Assembly: GCA_026122225.1 (NCBI GenBank)
Contig: JANEZZ010001953.1
Coordinates: 930,001-994,000, forward strand
Direction: 5' to 3'
Length of the DNA: 64,000 nt
DNA from: Heloderma charlesbogerti
Lineage: Eukaryota > Chordata > Lepidosauria > Squamata > Helodermatidae
Positions 35,005 to 47,328 of this stretch are shown here, piece by piece. Below the pieces are notes generated by a model. It saw only the letters and a list, made by a program, of their open reading frames with translations. It was not told where the DNA came from and did no database searches. The first letter of the stretch is position 1; each line of letters opens with the position of its first letter. The position numbers and the translations under genes are program-made.

Positions 35005-35425
35005 GAGGAGCAACTGACATCTTCTAGGAGCATCTTTTGCCTGCTTAGGCTGGTATCCCAGCTGCAGACCTATCTAGGGCAGACGGGCTTGGCTACTTAC
35101 TCATGCAGTAATTACATCCAAGCTTGACTACTGTAAAGTTCTGGTATTAGCCTTTAAACTCCTGAACAGTTTAGGGCCAAGTTAGGGCTGCCTTCACCCA
35201 TATGATCCTGCCCATAAGTTAAAATTGGCTTGGTAGGCTTTACTTGTATGTTCCTCATTAAGATCAATTAGGTTGGTGGGCACAAGAGACAGGATCTTCT
35301 CAGTGGTGACCCCAGGGTTTGGAACTGCCTTTCCACTGAATTAGGCATGACTTCCGCAGTGCAGTTCTTCAACTGAGCCTTAAAAACATATTTGTTCTAT
35401 GCTGCCTTTTCGAGTGTAGTGCCCT
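35005..35425 (+). mobile_element. L2-type LINE 3' fragment
   Basis: Contains the 'ttaggctggtatcccagctg' RT block and then 'ctttaaactcctgaacagtt'. The C-terminal blocks are 'cattaagatcaattaggttg', 'gacaggatcttctcagtggt' and 'ggaactgcctttccactgaa'. Order and wording match 26660-27120. Several deletions are present. Confidence 0.7.
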
Positions 35426-35515
35426 AAAACAGTCTCCCCCAACCTGGTGCCCTCCAAATGTGTTGAACTACAACTCCCATGCTCCTCAGCCAGCATGGCC
35501 AATGGGTTGGAGAAA
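35426..35515. mobile_element. hAT-like MITE fragment (CCCCAACCTGGTGCCCTCC family)
   Basis: 'ccccaacctggtgccctcca' and 'actacaactcccatgctcct' are blocks also seen at 53125-53215, 53325-53445 and (reverse) 50385-50455, and in a complete copy at 58326-58466. Confidence 0.6.
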
Positions 35516-36057
35516 GCTGCCCTAAAAAGTAGCAGTGGTAGAACAGGAGGTTGGCACCAGCACTCAGGTTTACATCCTCACTTCTTTGACAGTGATTCTT
35601 TACTGCCTGGAGTTCCCCTAACTCTGCCTCGAGGACCTCCTGGACTTTTTTGAGGGCCGCTGTATCCAAATGAAGGAAAATGGTCAAAATCTGAGTGGGT
35701 TGAATGTCCACTGGAAGTGGGGCCTCACTGATCCACCTTGGATTTGTGGGACTGACAGAAATCTCTTTGCCCCATGCTCTCCAAGTGATTTAGGAAGAAA
35801 TAACCTCTGAGGAGTTGCTGTTTTCTTTTGATGATCTTTCCCGGCATGCATGGTCAAGGTGTGTGTGTTGGGGGTAGGGGTAAGTGGGTGGGTGGGAAAC
35901 GTTTCCCTGAGTCTGGAGGTCCAGGGGCCCCAGGCCTGGCCTGTAAGCTCATTACTGGGGGGGGGGGAGGCTAAATTGTAGGTCATTTAGTTCCCTTTTT
36001 CTATGTGGAATGCCCAGATCTTATGAGATTTGCTGGAGCCAAACAGAAGCAGTGTTA
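35516..36057. other. Unassigned DNA
   Basis: A G-run lies near 35957-35967. No recognised gene. Confidence 0.4.
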
Positions 36058-36745
36058 TAGAATCATAGAATAGTAGGGTTGGAAGGGGCCTACAAGGCCA
36101 TCGAGTCCAACCCCCTGCTCAATGCAGGAATCCATCAGAGCATCCCTGACAAATGGCTGTCCAGCCTCGTCTTGAAGGCCTCCAGTGTGGGAGAGCCCAC
36201 CACCTCCCCAGGTAATTGGTTCCATTGTTGTATTGCTCTTATAGTCAGGAGGTTTTTCCTGATGTTCAGCCGGAATCTGGCTTCCTGTCACTTGAGCCCA
36301 TTATTCCGTGTCCTGCATTCTGGGATGATCAAGAAGAGATCCTGGCCTTCTCTGTGACAACCTTTCAAGTACTTGAAGAGTGCTATCATATCTCCCCTCA
36401 GTGTTCTTTTCTCAAGGCTAAACATGCCCAGTTCTTTCAGTCTCTCTTCATAGGGCTTTGTTTCCAGTCCCCTGATCATCTTTGTTGCCCTCCTCTGAAC
36501 CCTCTCCAGCTTGTCTGCATCCTTCTTAAAGTGTGGTGCCCAGAACTGGACACAGTACTCCAGGTGAGGCCTAACCAGTGCTGAGTAGAGGGGAACTAGG
36601 ACTTCCCGGGATTTGGAAGCTATGCTTCTATTAATGCAGCCTCAAATAGCATTTGCCTTTTTTGCAGCCACATCACATTGTTGGCTCATATTCAGCTTGT
36701 GATCGACAACAATTCCAAGATCCTTCTCACTTGTAGTGTGGTTGA
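36058..36745 (-). mobile_element. CR1 LINE 3' end with ORF2 C-terminal relic
   Basis: Begins with the reverse of the ATTCTATG octamers ('agaatcatagaatagtaggg') and extends through the tail and the C-terminal coding block. The minus-strand frame from 36479 reads [20 protein letters not shown] and then [20 protein letters not shown]. It is collinear with the plus-strand copy at 16090-16803 and starts at about the same internal point, at 'aagtgagaaggatct'. Confidence 0.9.
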
Positions 36746-36794
36746 ACCACGTATCCCCCACATATCCCCCATGTATCCCCCAGTTCCAAGCCCT

Positions 36795-36890
36795 GGGGTC
36801 AGCACTGAGAAGGTCCTGTCTCTTGTGCCTACCAACCTAATTGATCTCAATGAGGAACATACAAGTAAAGCCTACCAATCCCCCACGTAT
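36795..36890 (-). mobile_element. Small L2 C-terminal fragment
   Basis: The blocks 'actgagaaggtcctgtctct' and 'accaacctaattgatctcaa', then 'caagtaaagcctaccaat', are the reverse complement of sequence at 35235-35310. The flanks carry repeated 'cccacgtatcccc' units. Confidence 0.65.
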
Positions 36891-37589
36891 CCCGTGCTAA
36901 CATCCACGTATGTTAGCATGGGACAATTAACATTCTGAATAGTGGAACAGTAAACTGCTCACCTGGGTGACACACTCTCTCGAGAACTGCAGTCAGAATT
37001 TCTTCTGAAAAAAGGTATAGTTCAGTTCTCTCCAGAAAGCAGTTACAACTCACTTGATCTTTTTTTCTTCCTGAAATCTGCTGAAACACAGCTGAAATCG
37101 AGGCTGAAAGTTCCCATTTGGAGATGACCCACCCAAAACAGACAGCAGCCAGAGGGGCTGTGCTGTGACATCACAAATGCCTATCTTTCTTTGAGGCCTG
37201 GTGAGGGAGCATGGAGAGCATGCAAGTTTCCAGTAACAACATGACTGAAAACAACTGTGATTTCACAAATTGTGTATAGCGCTGCTGTGCAAGAGTACAA
37301 TGCAAAGCACACCTGACAAAATATTTGTATGCGTTCCTATGGAAAGGAAGTGACTGAAGGCATGGGTAGATGCTGTGAGAAAAGTTGTTCAGTGAGAAAT
37401 TCATGCTGATTTGTGTGTCAGACCATTTCAGTGTTAATACAAATATATCAAATGTGTATTATCCTCCAAAATTATTCTCTTTATGCATTTTTTAAGTTTA
37501 TGTCTCCCCCTTTTACAGAAAGGAGTGACTGCATAGAGAAGGGAGGGGGAGCAAACAGTGGCTGGTCAGTGGCTCTTCCCTTTTTGTCT

Positions 37590-38417
37590 TTAAGGGTTAA
37601 ATCATCCCAAAGGGATGAAGATGAAAACGTTTTTGATTGCCCAAATGTAGAAGGGGAGGAAATAGGCCAGGAGTACATGGCAGAACATAACAGCCAATCA
37701 AAGGGGCCAACGTCCCAAAGCAAAAGATGCACCAGTCAGAGGCATCTGAGAAGGGACACTGTGTATAGGTGTTCTTATGCAAATACTAGAAGCCTCTGAG
37801 CCAAAATGGGAGAGTTGGAGTGCTTAGTTTTAAAGGAAAACCTGGATATAGTGGGCATTACAGGAATCTGGTGGAGCAGAGAGAACCAATGAGATACAGT
37901 TATCTCTGGATATAAACTCTATAGGAAGGACAGGGAAGGGCGTACTGGGGGAGATGTTGCCCTGTACATCAAAGAGGGCATAGTGTCAAGTGGACTAGAA
38001 CACCTAAAAGGGATAGTCTCTTTCACAGAAGCACTGTGGGTGACAATACCAGGCTCCAAAACTAATGTAGTGCTAGGAACATGCCATCGTCCCACAAACC
38101 AGAATGCTCAGAGTGACCTTGAGATGGAAAACGAAATCAGGGAGGCCTCCAAACAAGGAAGTGTTGAAATAATGGGCTACTTCAATTCCCCCCACGTTGA
38201 TTGGATAAATGCATGTTCTAGCCATGACAAAGAGTTTAAATTTCTCGATGCCCTAAACGATTGTGCCCTAGACCAGTTGATCATGGAACCGACCAGAGGG
38301 GAGGCAACCTTGGATTTAATCCTAAGTGGTGTTGCCAAGGACCTAGTACAAGATGTAAACGTTGAACCAACTGGAAACAGTGATCACAGTGCTATCAGTA
38401 TAAAAATAAGAACTTAA
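37590..38417 (+). pseudogene. CR1-type LINE AP-endonuclease fragment
   Basis: The translation contains SYANTRSL, then ENLDIVGITGIWW, then GGDVALYIKEG, then VLGTCHRPTNQNAQSDLE. It continues with VEIMGYFNSPHVDWI (the GDFN motif changed to GYFN), LIMEPTRGEATLDLILS and SDHSAISIKI. These are the APE-type endonuclease motifs in order, as in CR1 ORF2. Stops interrupt the N-terminal part, and the fragment ends at the MITE inserted at 38418. The RT half is absent. Confidence 0.85.
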
Positions 38418-38818
38418 GGGCACAATTCTATCAGGATAAGCGGCCACATCCGAACTCGGAGGCAACCGCCTATCCAATGCAGGGCAGGAGAAGCATGGAG
38501 GGGATCATCCCCTCTGCACTTCAGCTGCCCTGCATTTAAGGCAGACAGCTGATTTTGGCTGTCTAGCCATGGGACTTCGGAGTGCAGGAAGTGGCAGCTG
38601 GACGACACATAGTATGTGTCATACTGGCATTTCCGACTTCCCCACCCCGGCACACCCCCAGGAATGCCCCGGTTTTGACGCTCCGTGCTCTTCTTCCAAG
38701 CGCAGGGCCATTCCATGGTGCCTACAAGGCGGCGGAGAGGGGGTGGAGGTTGGTTCTCAAGGAATCAACCTAACCTCTGGCCATCTGACCACTGACTAGC
38801 AGACACAGGATTGCACCC
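38418..38818. mobile_element. Palindromic MITE A (Harbinger-like; TAA duplication)
   Basis: Flanked by TAA on both sides (38415-38417 and 38819-38821). Ends are GGGCACAATTCTATC and CACAGGATTGCACCC. It carries an internal 'tatccaatgcagggcaggag' block and a 'gacagctgattttggctgtc' hairpin, both shared with MITE B and with 54888-55743. A 3-bp TWA duplication is typical of PIF/Harbinger elements; the assignment is inference because no transposase is present. Confidence 0.75.
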
Positions 38819-38821
38819 TAA

Positions 38822-38921
38822 TTGATTTAACTCTCTGTTTTTCTAGTCTTCCATACTTGGGAATTATATTAACAAAAGATTTGAAACAGTTATTGTACAG
38901 AAATTATGATCCATTAATTAA
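38822..38921 (+). pseudogene. L1 ORF2 fragment, part 1
   Basis: The translation contains FKYLGI-like SLPYLGIILTKDLKQL and LLYRNYDPLI, the L1 ORF2 block that follows the RT domain. It is interrupted at 38921 by MITE B and continues at 42512. Confidence 0.75.
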
Positions 38922-41900
38922 GGGAGCAATCCTATGGCCGTTAGACGGCCATAGGATAGGTCGGTTCCCTGAGAACTGACCTCCACCCCCTCCCGTGCTG
39001 CCTCATAGGTAGTGTGGAATGGCTCACAAGAGGAGCATGGAGCGGCAAAAACAGGGTGTTCCTGGGGGCACGCCGGGGCAGGGAACGTGGAAGTGCTGGT
39101 ACGACACATCCAACGTGTTGTCCGGCTGCTGCTTCCCCCACTCTGACTTCCTGCGGCTTGACAGCTGAAATCGGCTTGTTGTTGTTCAGTCGTTAAGTCG
39201 TGTCCAACTCTTCGTGACCCCATGGACCATAGCATGCCAGGCCTTCCTGTCCTCCGCTCTCTCCCGGAGTGTGCTCAAGTTCATATTCATTGCATCAGGG
39301 ATGCTATCTAGCCATCTCATCCTCTGCCGTCCCCGTCTCCTTTTGCCTCAGTCTTTCCCAGCATCAGGGTCTTTTCCAGGGAGTTTTCTCTTCGCATTAG
39401 GTGGCCAAAATATTTGAGCTTCAGCTTCAGTATCTGTCCTTCCAATGAGCACTCAGGGTTGATTTCCTTTAGGATTCACTGATTTGACCTCCTTGCAGTC
39501 CAGGGGACTCGTAAGAGTCTTCTCCAGCATCACAGTTCGAAAGCATCAATTCTTCGGCGCTCAGCCTTCCTTATAGTCCAGCTCTCACAGCAATACATTA
39601 CTACTGGGAAAACCATAGCTTTGTTAGACGGACCTTTGTCGGCAAGGTGGTGTCTCTGCTTCTTACTATACTGTCTAGGTGTGCCATAGCTTTCCTCCCA
39701 AGGAGCAAGCGTCTTTTAATTTCATGGCTACAGTCACCGTCTGTGGTGATCTTGAGCCCAGGAAAGTAAAATCTGTCACTGCTTCCATTTCTTCCCCTTC
39801 TATATGCGAGGAAGTGATGGGGCCAGATGCCATGATCTTCGTTTTTTTAATGTTGAGTTTCAAACCAGCTTTTGCATTCTCCTCTTTCACCCTCAACAAG
39901 AGGCTCTTTAGATCCTCTTCGCTTTCTGCCATTAGGGTGGTATCATCTGCGTATCTGAGGTTGTTGATAATTCTCCCGGCAATCTTAATTCCAACCTGTT
40001 CATCCAACCCGGCGTTTCTCATGATGTACTCTGCATATAAGTTAAATAAGCAGGGCGACAATATGCAGCCTTGTCGTACTCCTTTCCCAATTTTGAACCA
40101 ATCGGTTGTTCCATGTCTGGTTCTTACTGTTGCTTCTTGACCCTCGTACAGGTTTCCAGGAGACAGGTAAGGTGGTCTGGTACTCCCATCTCTTTCAGAA
40201 TTTGCCACAGTTTGTTGTGATCCACACAATCAAAGGCTTTAGCGTAGTCAATGAAGCAGAAATAGATGTTTTTCTGGAATTCTCTTGCTTTCTCCATGAT
40301 CCAGCGAATGTTGGCGATTTGATCTCTAGTTCCTCTGCCTCTTCCAAACCCACTTGTACTTCTGGTAGTTCTCGGTTCACATACTGCTGAAGCCTAGCTT
40401 GTAGGATTTGAGCATCACCTTGCTGGCATGTGAAATGAGCGCAATTGTGCGGTAGTTTGAACACTCTTTGGCGTTGCCCTTCTTTGGAATTGGAATGTAA
40501 ACTGAACTTTTCCAGTCTTGTGGCCACTGTTGAGTGTTCCAAATTTGTTGGCATATTGAGTGCAGCACTTTAACAGCATCATCTTTTAGGATTTTAAATA
40601 GCTCAGCTGGAATACTGTCATCTCCGCTAGCTTTGTTGTTACTAATGCTTCCTAAGGCCCACTTGACTTCACTCTCTAGGATGTCCGACTCAAGTTCAGT
40701 GACCGCACTATCATGGCTATCAGGGACATTCAGATATTTCCTGTATAGTTCTTCTGTGTATTCTTGCCACCTCTTCTTAATCTCATCTGCTTCTGTTAGG
40801 TCCCTGCCTCCTTTGTCCTATATCATGCCCATCTTTGCACAAAACATTCCCTTGAGATCTCTGATTTTCTTGAAAAGATCTCTAGTCTTTCCCATTCTAT
40901 TGTTTTCCTCGATTTCTTTGCATTGTTCATTTAAGAAGGCCTTCTTGTCTCTCCTTGCTATTCTCTGGAACTCTGCATTCAGTTGGATATATCTTCCCCT
41001 TTCTCCCTTCCTTTTTGCTTCCCTTCTTTCCTCAGCTACTTGTAAAGCCTCATCAGACAGCTACTTTGCTTTCTTGCATTTCCTTTTCTTTGGGATGGAT
41101 TTAGTTACTGCCTCTTGAACAATGTTACGGACCTCCGTCCATAGTTCCTCAGGCACTCTGTCTATCAGGTCTAATCCCTTAAATCTATTCCTCACCTCCA
41201 CTGTATATTCATAAGGGATATGATTTAGGTCATACCTGAATGGCTTAGTGGTTTTCCCTATGTTCTTCAATTTAGGCCGAAATTTTGCAAGAAGCAGCTC
41301 ATGATCTGAGCCACAGCAGTCAGCTCCAGGTCTTGTTTTGACTGACTGTATAGAGCGTCTCTATCTTTGGCTGCAAAGGACATAATCAATCTGATTTCGA
41401 TATTGATCCATGTGTAGAGTCGCCTCTTGTGCTGTTGGAAAAGAGTGTTTGCTATGATCAGCGTGTTCTCTTGGCAAAACTCTATTAGCCTTTGTCCTGC
41501 TTCATTTTGTACACCAAGGCCATGCTGGCCTGTTATCCCGGTGATTTCTTGACTTCCTACTTTAGCATTCCAATCCCCTATGATGAAGAGGGCATCTTTT
41601 TTTGGTGTTAGTTCTAGAAGGTGTTGTAGGTCTTCATAGAACCGATCAACCTCAGCTTCTTCAGCCTCAGTGGTTGGGGCATAGACTTGAATTACTGTGA
41701 TGTTGAATGGTTTGCCTTGGATTCGTACTGAGATCATTCTATCATTTTTGAGATTGTACCCCAGTACTGCTTTTCCCACCCTTTTGTTGACTATGAGTGC
41801 TACTCCATTTCTTCTAAGGGATTCTTGCCCACAGTAGGAGATATAATGGTCACCTGAATTAAACTCGCCCATGCCTGTCCATTTTAGTTCGCTGATTCCC

Positions 41901-42508
41901 AAGATGTCGATGTTCAATCTTGCCATCTCATGTTTGACCACCTCCAGCTTACCTTGATTCATTGATCTTACATTCTAGGTTCCTAAACAATATTGTTCTT
42001 TACAGCATCGGACTTTCTTTTCACCACCAGACACATCCACAGCTGAGTGTCCTTTCGGCTTTGGCCCAGCCGCTTCACCCTTTCTGGCGCTACTTGGAAA
42101 TTCCCTCTGCTCTTCCCCAGCAGTATATTGGACACCTTCCGACCTGAGGGGCTCATCTTCCGGCGTCATATCTTTTAGCCTTGTGATACGTTCCATGGGG
42201 TTTTCTTGGCAAGAATACTGGAGTGGGTTGCCATTTCCTTCTCCAGTGGACCACATTTTGTCAGAACTCTCCACCATGACCTGTCCGTCTTGGGTGGCCC
42301 TACATGGCATAGCTTATGGCTTCACTGAGTTACGCAAGCCCCTTCGCCACAACAAGGCAGTGATCCATGAAATCGGCTGTCTAGCTGCAAATGCAGGGCA
42401 GCTGAAGCATGGCGGGGATGATTCCCTCCGCGATTCTCCTGCCCTGCATTGGATAGGCAGTTGCCTCCGTGTTTGGAGGCGGCCACCTACCCCAATAGGA
42501 TTGCGCCC
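38922..42508. mobile_element. Palindromic MITE B, split by BovB copy 1
   Basis: Flanked by TAA (38919-38921 and 42509-42511), which lies in the L1. Ends are GGGAGCAATCCTATGGCC and CCAATAGGATTGCGCCC. The MITE's own sequence is 38922-39176 and 42379-42508, about 385 bp. The left end starts with a 'ccgttagacggccatagga' palindrome. The BovB is inserted at a TGAAATCGGCT site in the MITE. Same family as 54888-55743. Confidence 0.8.
39177..42367 (-). mobile_element. BovB (RTE) LINE copy 1, full-length, inactive
   Basis: Flanked by 11-bp duplications TGAAATCGGCT (39166-39176 and 42368-42378), so the insertion is about 3.19 kb. On the minus strand it starts near 42367 with a 5' region extending beyond that of copy 2 and ends in (CAA)n after the BovB tail ('gttcagtcgttaagtcgtg' on plus). 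Endonuclease and RT blocks are in order (for example GDWNAKVG, YADDTTLMAESEEDL). Breaks include a W-to-stop at 41975-41977, a 13-bp deletion near 41405, a W-to-stop at 41061-41063 and a TAG at 40818-40820 shared with copy 2, plus later indels. Confidence 0.95.
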
Positions 42509-42511
42509 TAA

Positions 42512-43848
42512 ATGTATAAAAAACAAGATGAGTGAATGGAAAACCCTTAACTTATCAATACTGGGCAAAATTGCTGCATTCAAGGCACATATACTTCCCA
42601 GATTCTTATTTTTATTCCACACAATTCCATTATATCCAGGACAATAAAAAATGAAGATCTGGCAACAGACTCTAGAAAATTTTGTTACTAAACAACAACT
42701 AAAAGGCGATTTCTAGCAAATATTTGGTACTCACATACTAAAAAAGGAGGTTTAGCTGCCCCAAGGTTGGACATGTATTTTGCTTCATACCGAATTAAAA
42801 AATATGATACAATTTATTAGAGAGGACGATACAGCAAAATGAATATCTATGGAAGTCAATGGTATTGGTTCAAATTATAATAGGTTGCCCTTTTTACCTT
42901 GTAGAGCCAAAGAAACTCGGAAAATTAATAATCTGTTTCTGTTATGCACCTTGAAAACTTGGGACCAGTGGGTAAAGATATTAGCCCACAGCCATCACTT
43001 TTAATTCCAATTCTCTCACATCCAGATTTTTCTTTTCCAGATAAATTTGATCAAGTTGCACAATGGAAGACAGGAGAATATACAGGTTAACAGATCTGTT
43101 TGTTAATGGGAAGCCCTTAACTACAGACCAACTTGATAATAAGCTAGGGAATTTAGAGGCCTCATAGTACCCAAAATACCAAATTATTTTATTTGGTAAA
43201 AAACTTTATCAGACTAATGGATCTCTAAGGCCCTTGACTATTTGTGAAAACTACTGTGTCACCACTACTAATATTACTGGAGGCCAAGTCTCGGGCATAT
43301 ATAATTGGTTTATTGAAGCTAAATTTGGGATACCATGCAGTTCTAAACTTGCATGGGAACCAGATTTAGATATAGAAATTCTAGAGGAGAAATTGAACAA
43401 GATCTGGACATCTGTTCCATATAGATCCATTTCAGCTTTGACAAAGGAAAATATGCTGAAAGTGACACATGGATGGCATTTATGCCTTGTCCAACTCTCA
43501 CGCTTCTGTAAAAATATATCCACAAATTGCTAGAGGGGCTGTGGTGAAAGAGGATCACTTAATCATAGTGGCTAGAGTGCCCGGTAGTGAAATCCTTTTG
43601 GGAACAAGTGATCTCTTTCCTGTCACGAATGACAAATCAGACAATACATTTCCAGGGTGAGCTATTATTGACTATATTTTCTGGACAAAATGATTAATTA
43701 AGACATAAAGATTTGATTGTATTCCTCCTTGCTGCCACTAGATCTGAAATTGCTCAACAGTGGAAAAATTTAAATGGTCTTACAGAGCGTAATTAGTTAA
43801 ATAGAGTCTGGACAACAGCTTTGTTAGAAAAACTGACAAGTAAATTAA
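42512..43848 (+). pseudogene. L1 ORF2 fragment, part 2
   Basis: Continues the L1 of 38822-38921. The translation shows MSEWKTLNLSILGKIAAFKA, ILPRFLFLFHTIPLY, KKGG-like AAPRLDMYFASYRIK and further C-terminal blocks up to about 43500. These match the L1 ORF2 post-RT region (LSLLGRINAIK-like, LPRLLFLFQTLPI-like, GGLGLPNL-like). Many frameshifts and stops. Interrupted at 43849 by MITE C. Confidence 0.8.
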
Positions 43849-43985
43849 GGGCACAATCCTATGCATTTAGACAGAAAAAAATCCTAGAATTCCCAACGTT
43901 CCCCAGCCAGTTTAGCTCAGCTAGCTGGGGAATGCTGGGAATAATAGGACTTTTTTTCTGTCCGAACATGCATAGGATTGCACCC
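43849..43985. mobile_element. Palindromic MITE C (137 bp; TAA duplication)
   Basis: Flanked by TAA (43846-43848 and 43986-43988). Long inverted ends: GGGCACAATCCTATGCATTT with 'agacagaaaaaaatcct', against 'aggactttttttctgtc' and CATGCATAGGATTGCACCC. Inner arms 'ttccccagccag' and 'ctagctggggaa' also pair. It lies in the L1. Confidence 0.85.
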
Positions 43986-43988
43986 TAA

Positions 43989-44136
43989 AATATGTAAAAG
44001 GAGAAAGACATGTGGCCAGTTTTGAAGAAACTTGGTTTCCTTTTATCTTATTGAGAAATACACAAAACTCCTTATATAATCCTCCAGAGCATCATCTGAA
44101 GTACTGGAAAGCCATATTGGCAGATTTGTCGTCAAG
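43989..44136 (+). pseudogene. L1 ORF2 fragment, part 3 (C-terminal end)
   Basis: The translation contains HVASFEETWFPFILLRNT. This fits the region near the C-terminus of L1 ORF2. BovB copy 2 begins right after it. Confidence 0.5.
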
Positions 44137-47100
44137 CCATAAGCTATGCCGTGCAGGGCCACCCAAGACGGACAGGTCATGGCAGAGAGTTCTGACAAAA
44201 TGTGGTCCACTGGAGAAGGAAATGGCAACCCACTCCAGTATTCTTGCCAAGAAAACCCCATGGAACGTATCACAAGGCTAAAAGAGATGACGCCGGAAGA
44301 TGAGCCCCTCAGGTCGGAAGGTGTCCAATATGCTACTGGGGAAGAGCAGAGGGTATTTCCAAGTAGCGCCAGAAAGAGTGAAGCGGCTGGGCCAAAGCCG
44401 AAAGGACACTCAGCTGTGGATGTGTCTGGTGGTGAAAAGAAAATCCGATGCTGTAAAGAACAATATTGTTTAGGAACCTGGAATGTCAGATCAATGAATC
44501 AAGGTAAGCTGGAGGTGGTCAAACATGAGATGGCAAGATTGAACATCGACATCTTGGGAATCAGCGAACTAAAATGGACAGGCATGGGCGAATTTAATTC
44601 AGGTGACCATCATATCTACTACTGTGGGCAAGAATCCCTTAGAAGGAATGGAGTAGCACTCATAGTCAACAAAAGGGTGGGAAAAGCAGTACTGGGGTAC
44701 AATCTTAAAAATGATAGAATGATCTCAGTACGAATCCAAGGCAAACCATTCAACATCACAGTAATTCAAGTCTATGCCCCAACCACTGAGGCCGAAGAAG
44801 CTGAGGTTGATCGGTTCTATGAAGACCTACAACACCTTCTAGAACTAACACCAAAAAAAGATGTCCTCTTCATCATAGGGGATTGGAATGCTAAAGTAGG
44901 AAGTCAAGAAATCACCGGGATAACAGGCAGGCATGGCCTTGGTGTACAAAATGAAGCAGGACAAAAGCTAATAGAGTTTTGTCAAGAGAACATGCTGATC
45001 ATAGCAAACACTCTTTTCCAACAGCACAAGAGGCAACTCTACACATGGACGTCACCAGATGGTCAATATCGAAATCAGATTGATTATGTCCTTTGCAGCC
45101 AAAGATGGAGAAGCTCCATACAGTCAGTAAAAACAAGACCTGGAGCTGACTGTGGCTCAGATCATGAGCTGCTTCTTGCAAAATTTCGGCTTAAATTGAA
45201 GAATGTCGGGAAAACCACTAAACCGTTCAGGTATGACCTAAATCATATCCCTGATGAATATACAGTGGAGGTGAGGAATAGATTTCAGGGATTAGACCTG
45301 ATAGACAGAGTGCCTTAGGAACTATGGACAGAGGTCCGTAGCATTGTTCAGGAGGCAGCAACGAAATCCATCCCAAAGAAAAAGAAATGCAAGAAAGCAA
45401 AGTGGCTGTCTCATGAGGCTTTACAAGTAGCTCACAAAAGAAGGGAAGCGAAAAGCAAGGGAGAAAGGGGAAGATATACCCAACTGAATGCAGAGTTCCA
45501 GAGAATAGCAAGGAGAGACAAGAAGGCCTTCTTAAATGAACAATGCAAAGAAATCGAGGAAAACAACAGAATGGGAAAGACTAGAGATCTTTTCAAGAAA
45601 ATTGGAGATCTCAAGGGAATGTTTTGTGCAAAGATGGGCATGATATAGGACAAAGGAGGCAGGGACCTAACAGAAGCAGATGAGATTAAGAAGAGGTGGC
45701 AAGAATACACAGAAGAACTATACAGGAAAGATCTGAATGTCCCTGATAGCCATGATAGTGCGGTCACTGAACTTGAGCCGGACATCCTAGAGAGTGAAGT
45801 CAAGTGGGCCTTAGGAAGCATTAGTAACAACAAAGCTAGCGGAGATGACAGTATTCCAGCCGAGCTATTTAAAATCCTAAAAGATGATGCTGTTAAAGTG
45901 CTGCATTCAATATGCCAACAAATTTGGAACACTCAACAATGGCCGCAAGACTGGAAAAGTTCAGTTTACATTCCAATTCCAAAGAAGGGCAACGCCAAAG
46001 AGTGTTCAAACTACCGCACAATTGCGCTCATTTCACATGCCAGCAAGGTGATGCTCAAAATCCTACAAGCTAGGCTTCAGCAGTATGCGAACCGAGAACT
46101 ACCGGAAGTACAAGCTGGGTTTAGAAGAGGCAGAGGAACTAGAGATCAAATCTCCAACATTCGCTGGATCATGGAGAAAGCAAGAGAATTCCAGAAAAAC
46201 GTCTATTTCTGCTTCATTGACTACGCTAAAGCCTTTGATTGTGTGGATCACAACAAACTGTGGCAAATTCTTAAAGTGATGGGAGTACCAGACCACCTTA
46301 CCTGTCTCCTGAGAAACCTGTACGAGGGTCAAGAAGCAACAGTAAGAACCAGAGATGGAACAACCGATTGGTTCAAAATTGGGAAAGGAGTACGACAAGG
46401 CTGCATATTGTCACCCTGCTTATTTAACTTATATGCAGAGTACATCATGAGAAATGCCGGGTTGGATGAATCAGAGGTCGGAATTAAGATTGCTGGGAGA
46501 ATTATCAACAACCTCCGATATGCAGACGATACCACCCTAATGGCAGAAAGCGAAGAGGATCTCAAGAGCCTCTTGTTGAGGGTGAAAGAGGAGAGTGCAA
46601 AAGCTGGTTTGAAACTCAACATTAAAAAAACGAAGATCATGGCATCTGGCCCCATCACTTCCTGGCATATAGAAGGGGAAGAAATGGAAGCAGTGACAGA
46701 TTTTACTTTCTTGGGCTCCAAGATCACGGCAGACGGTGACTGTAGCCATGAAATTAAAAGACGCTTGCTCCTTGGGAGGAAAGCTATGGCCAACCTAGAC
46801 AGCATAGTAAGAAGCAGAGACATCACCTTGCCGACAAAGGTCTGTCTAATCAAAGCTATGGTTTTCCCAGTAGTAATGTATGGCTGTGAGAGCTGGACTA
46901 TAAGGAAGGCTGAGCGCCGAAGAATTGATGCTTTCGAACTGTGGTGCTGGAGAAGACTCTTACGAGTCTCCTGGACTGCAAGGAGGTCAAATCAGTCCAT
47001 CCTAAAGGAAATCAACCCTGAGTGCTCATTGTTAGGACAGATAATGAAGCTGAAGCTCCAATATTTTGGCCACCTAATGCGAAGAGAAAACTCCCTGGAA

Positions 47101-47303
47101 AAGACCCTGATGCTGGGAAAGACTGAAGGCAAAAGGAGAAGGGGACGGCAGAGGATGAGATGGCTAGATAGCATCACGGATGCAATGAATATGAACTTGA
47201 GCACGCTCCGGGAGAGAGCGCAGGACAGGAAGGCCTGGCGTGCTATGGTCCATGGGGTCACGAAGAGTCGGACACGACTGAACGACTGAACAACAACAAC
47301 AAC
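44137..47303 (+). mobile_element. BovB (RTE) LINE copy 2, nearly intact
   Basis: Starts at 'aagccataagctatgccgtg', slightly shorter at the 5' end than copy 1, and ends with the diagnostic BovB tail ('catggggtcacgaagagtcg', 'gacacgactgaacgactgaa') and (CAA)n. A possible degraded duplication (ATTTGT upstream near 44124, ATTTGT downstream near 47314) marks the site. BovB is an RTE-clade LINE known for horizontal spread between squamates and ruminants. It lies about 350 bp upstream of the CpG island. Its ORF is described separately. Confidence 0.95.
44146..47289 (+). pseudogene. BovB endonuclease-reverse transcriptase ORF with two in-frame stops
   Basis: One reading frame runs the full length (1,047 sense positions counting the two stops). 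The APE-type endonuclease occupies residues about 110-360: TWNVRSMNQGKLE, ISELKWTGMG, VYAPTTEAEE, GDWNAKVG, GSDHELLL. The RT follows: IPIPKKGNAKECSNYRTIAL, FCFIDYAKAFDCVDH, GVRQGCILSPCLFNLYAEY, YADDTTLMAESEEDL, GLKLNIKKTKIMA. The C-terminal region has a CESW and RRL-rich stretch. Catalytic motifs look intact. TAG codons at 45316-45318 and 45646-45648 break the frame. The first is private (copy 1 has GAG); the second is also in copy 1. Confidence 0.93.
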
Positions 47304-47328
47304 TAAATACAAAATTTGTGGATTTTAA

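Noticed and set aside
44146..47289. Active BovB source gene
   Set aside because: Two in-frame stops break the frame despite intact-looking catalytic motifs.
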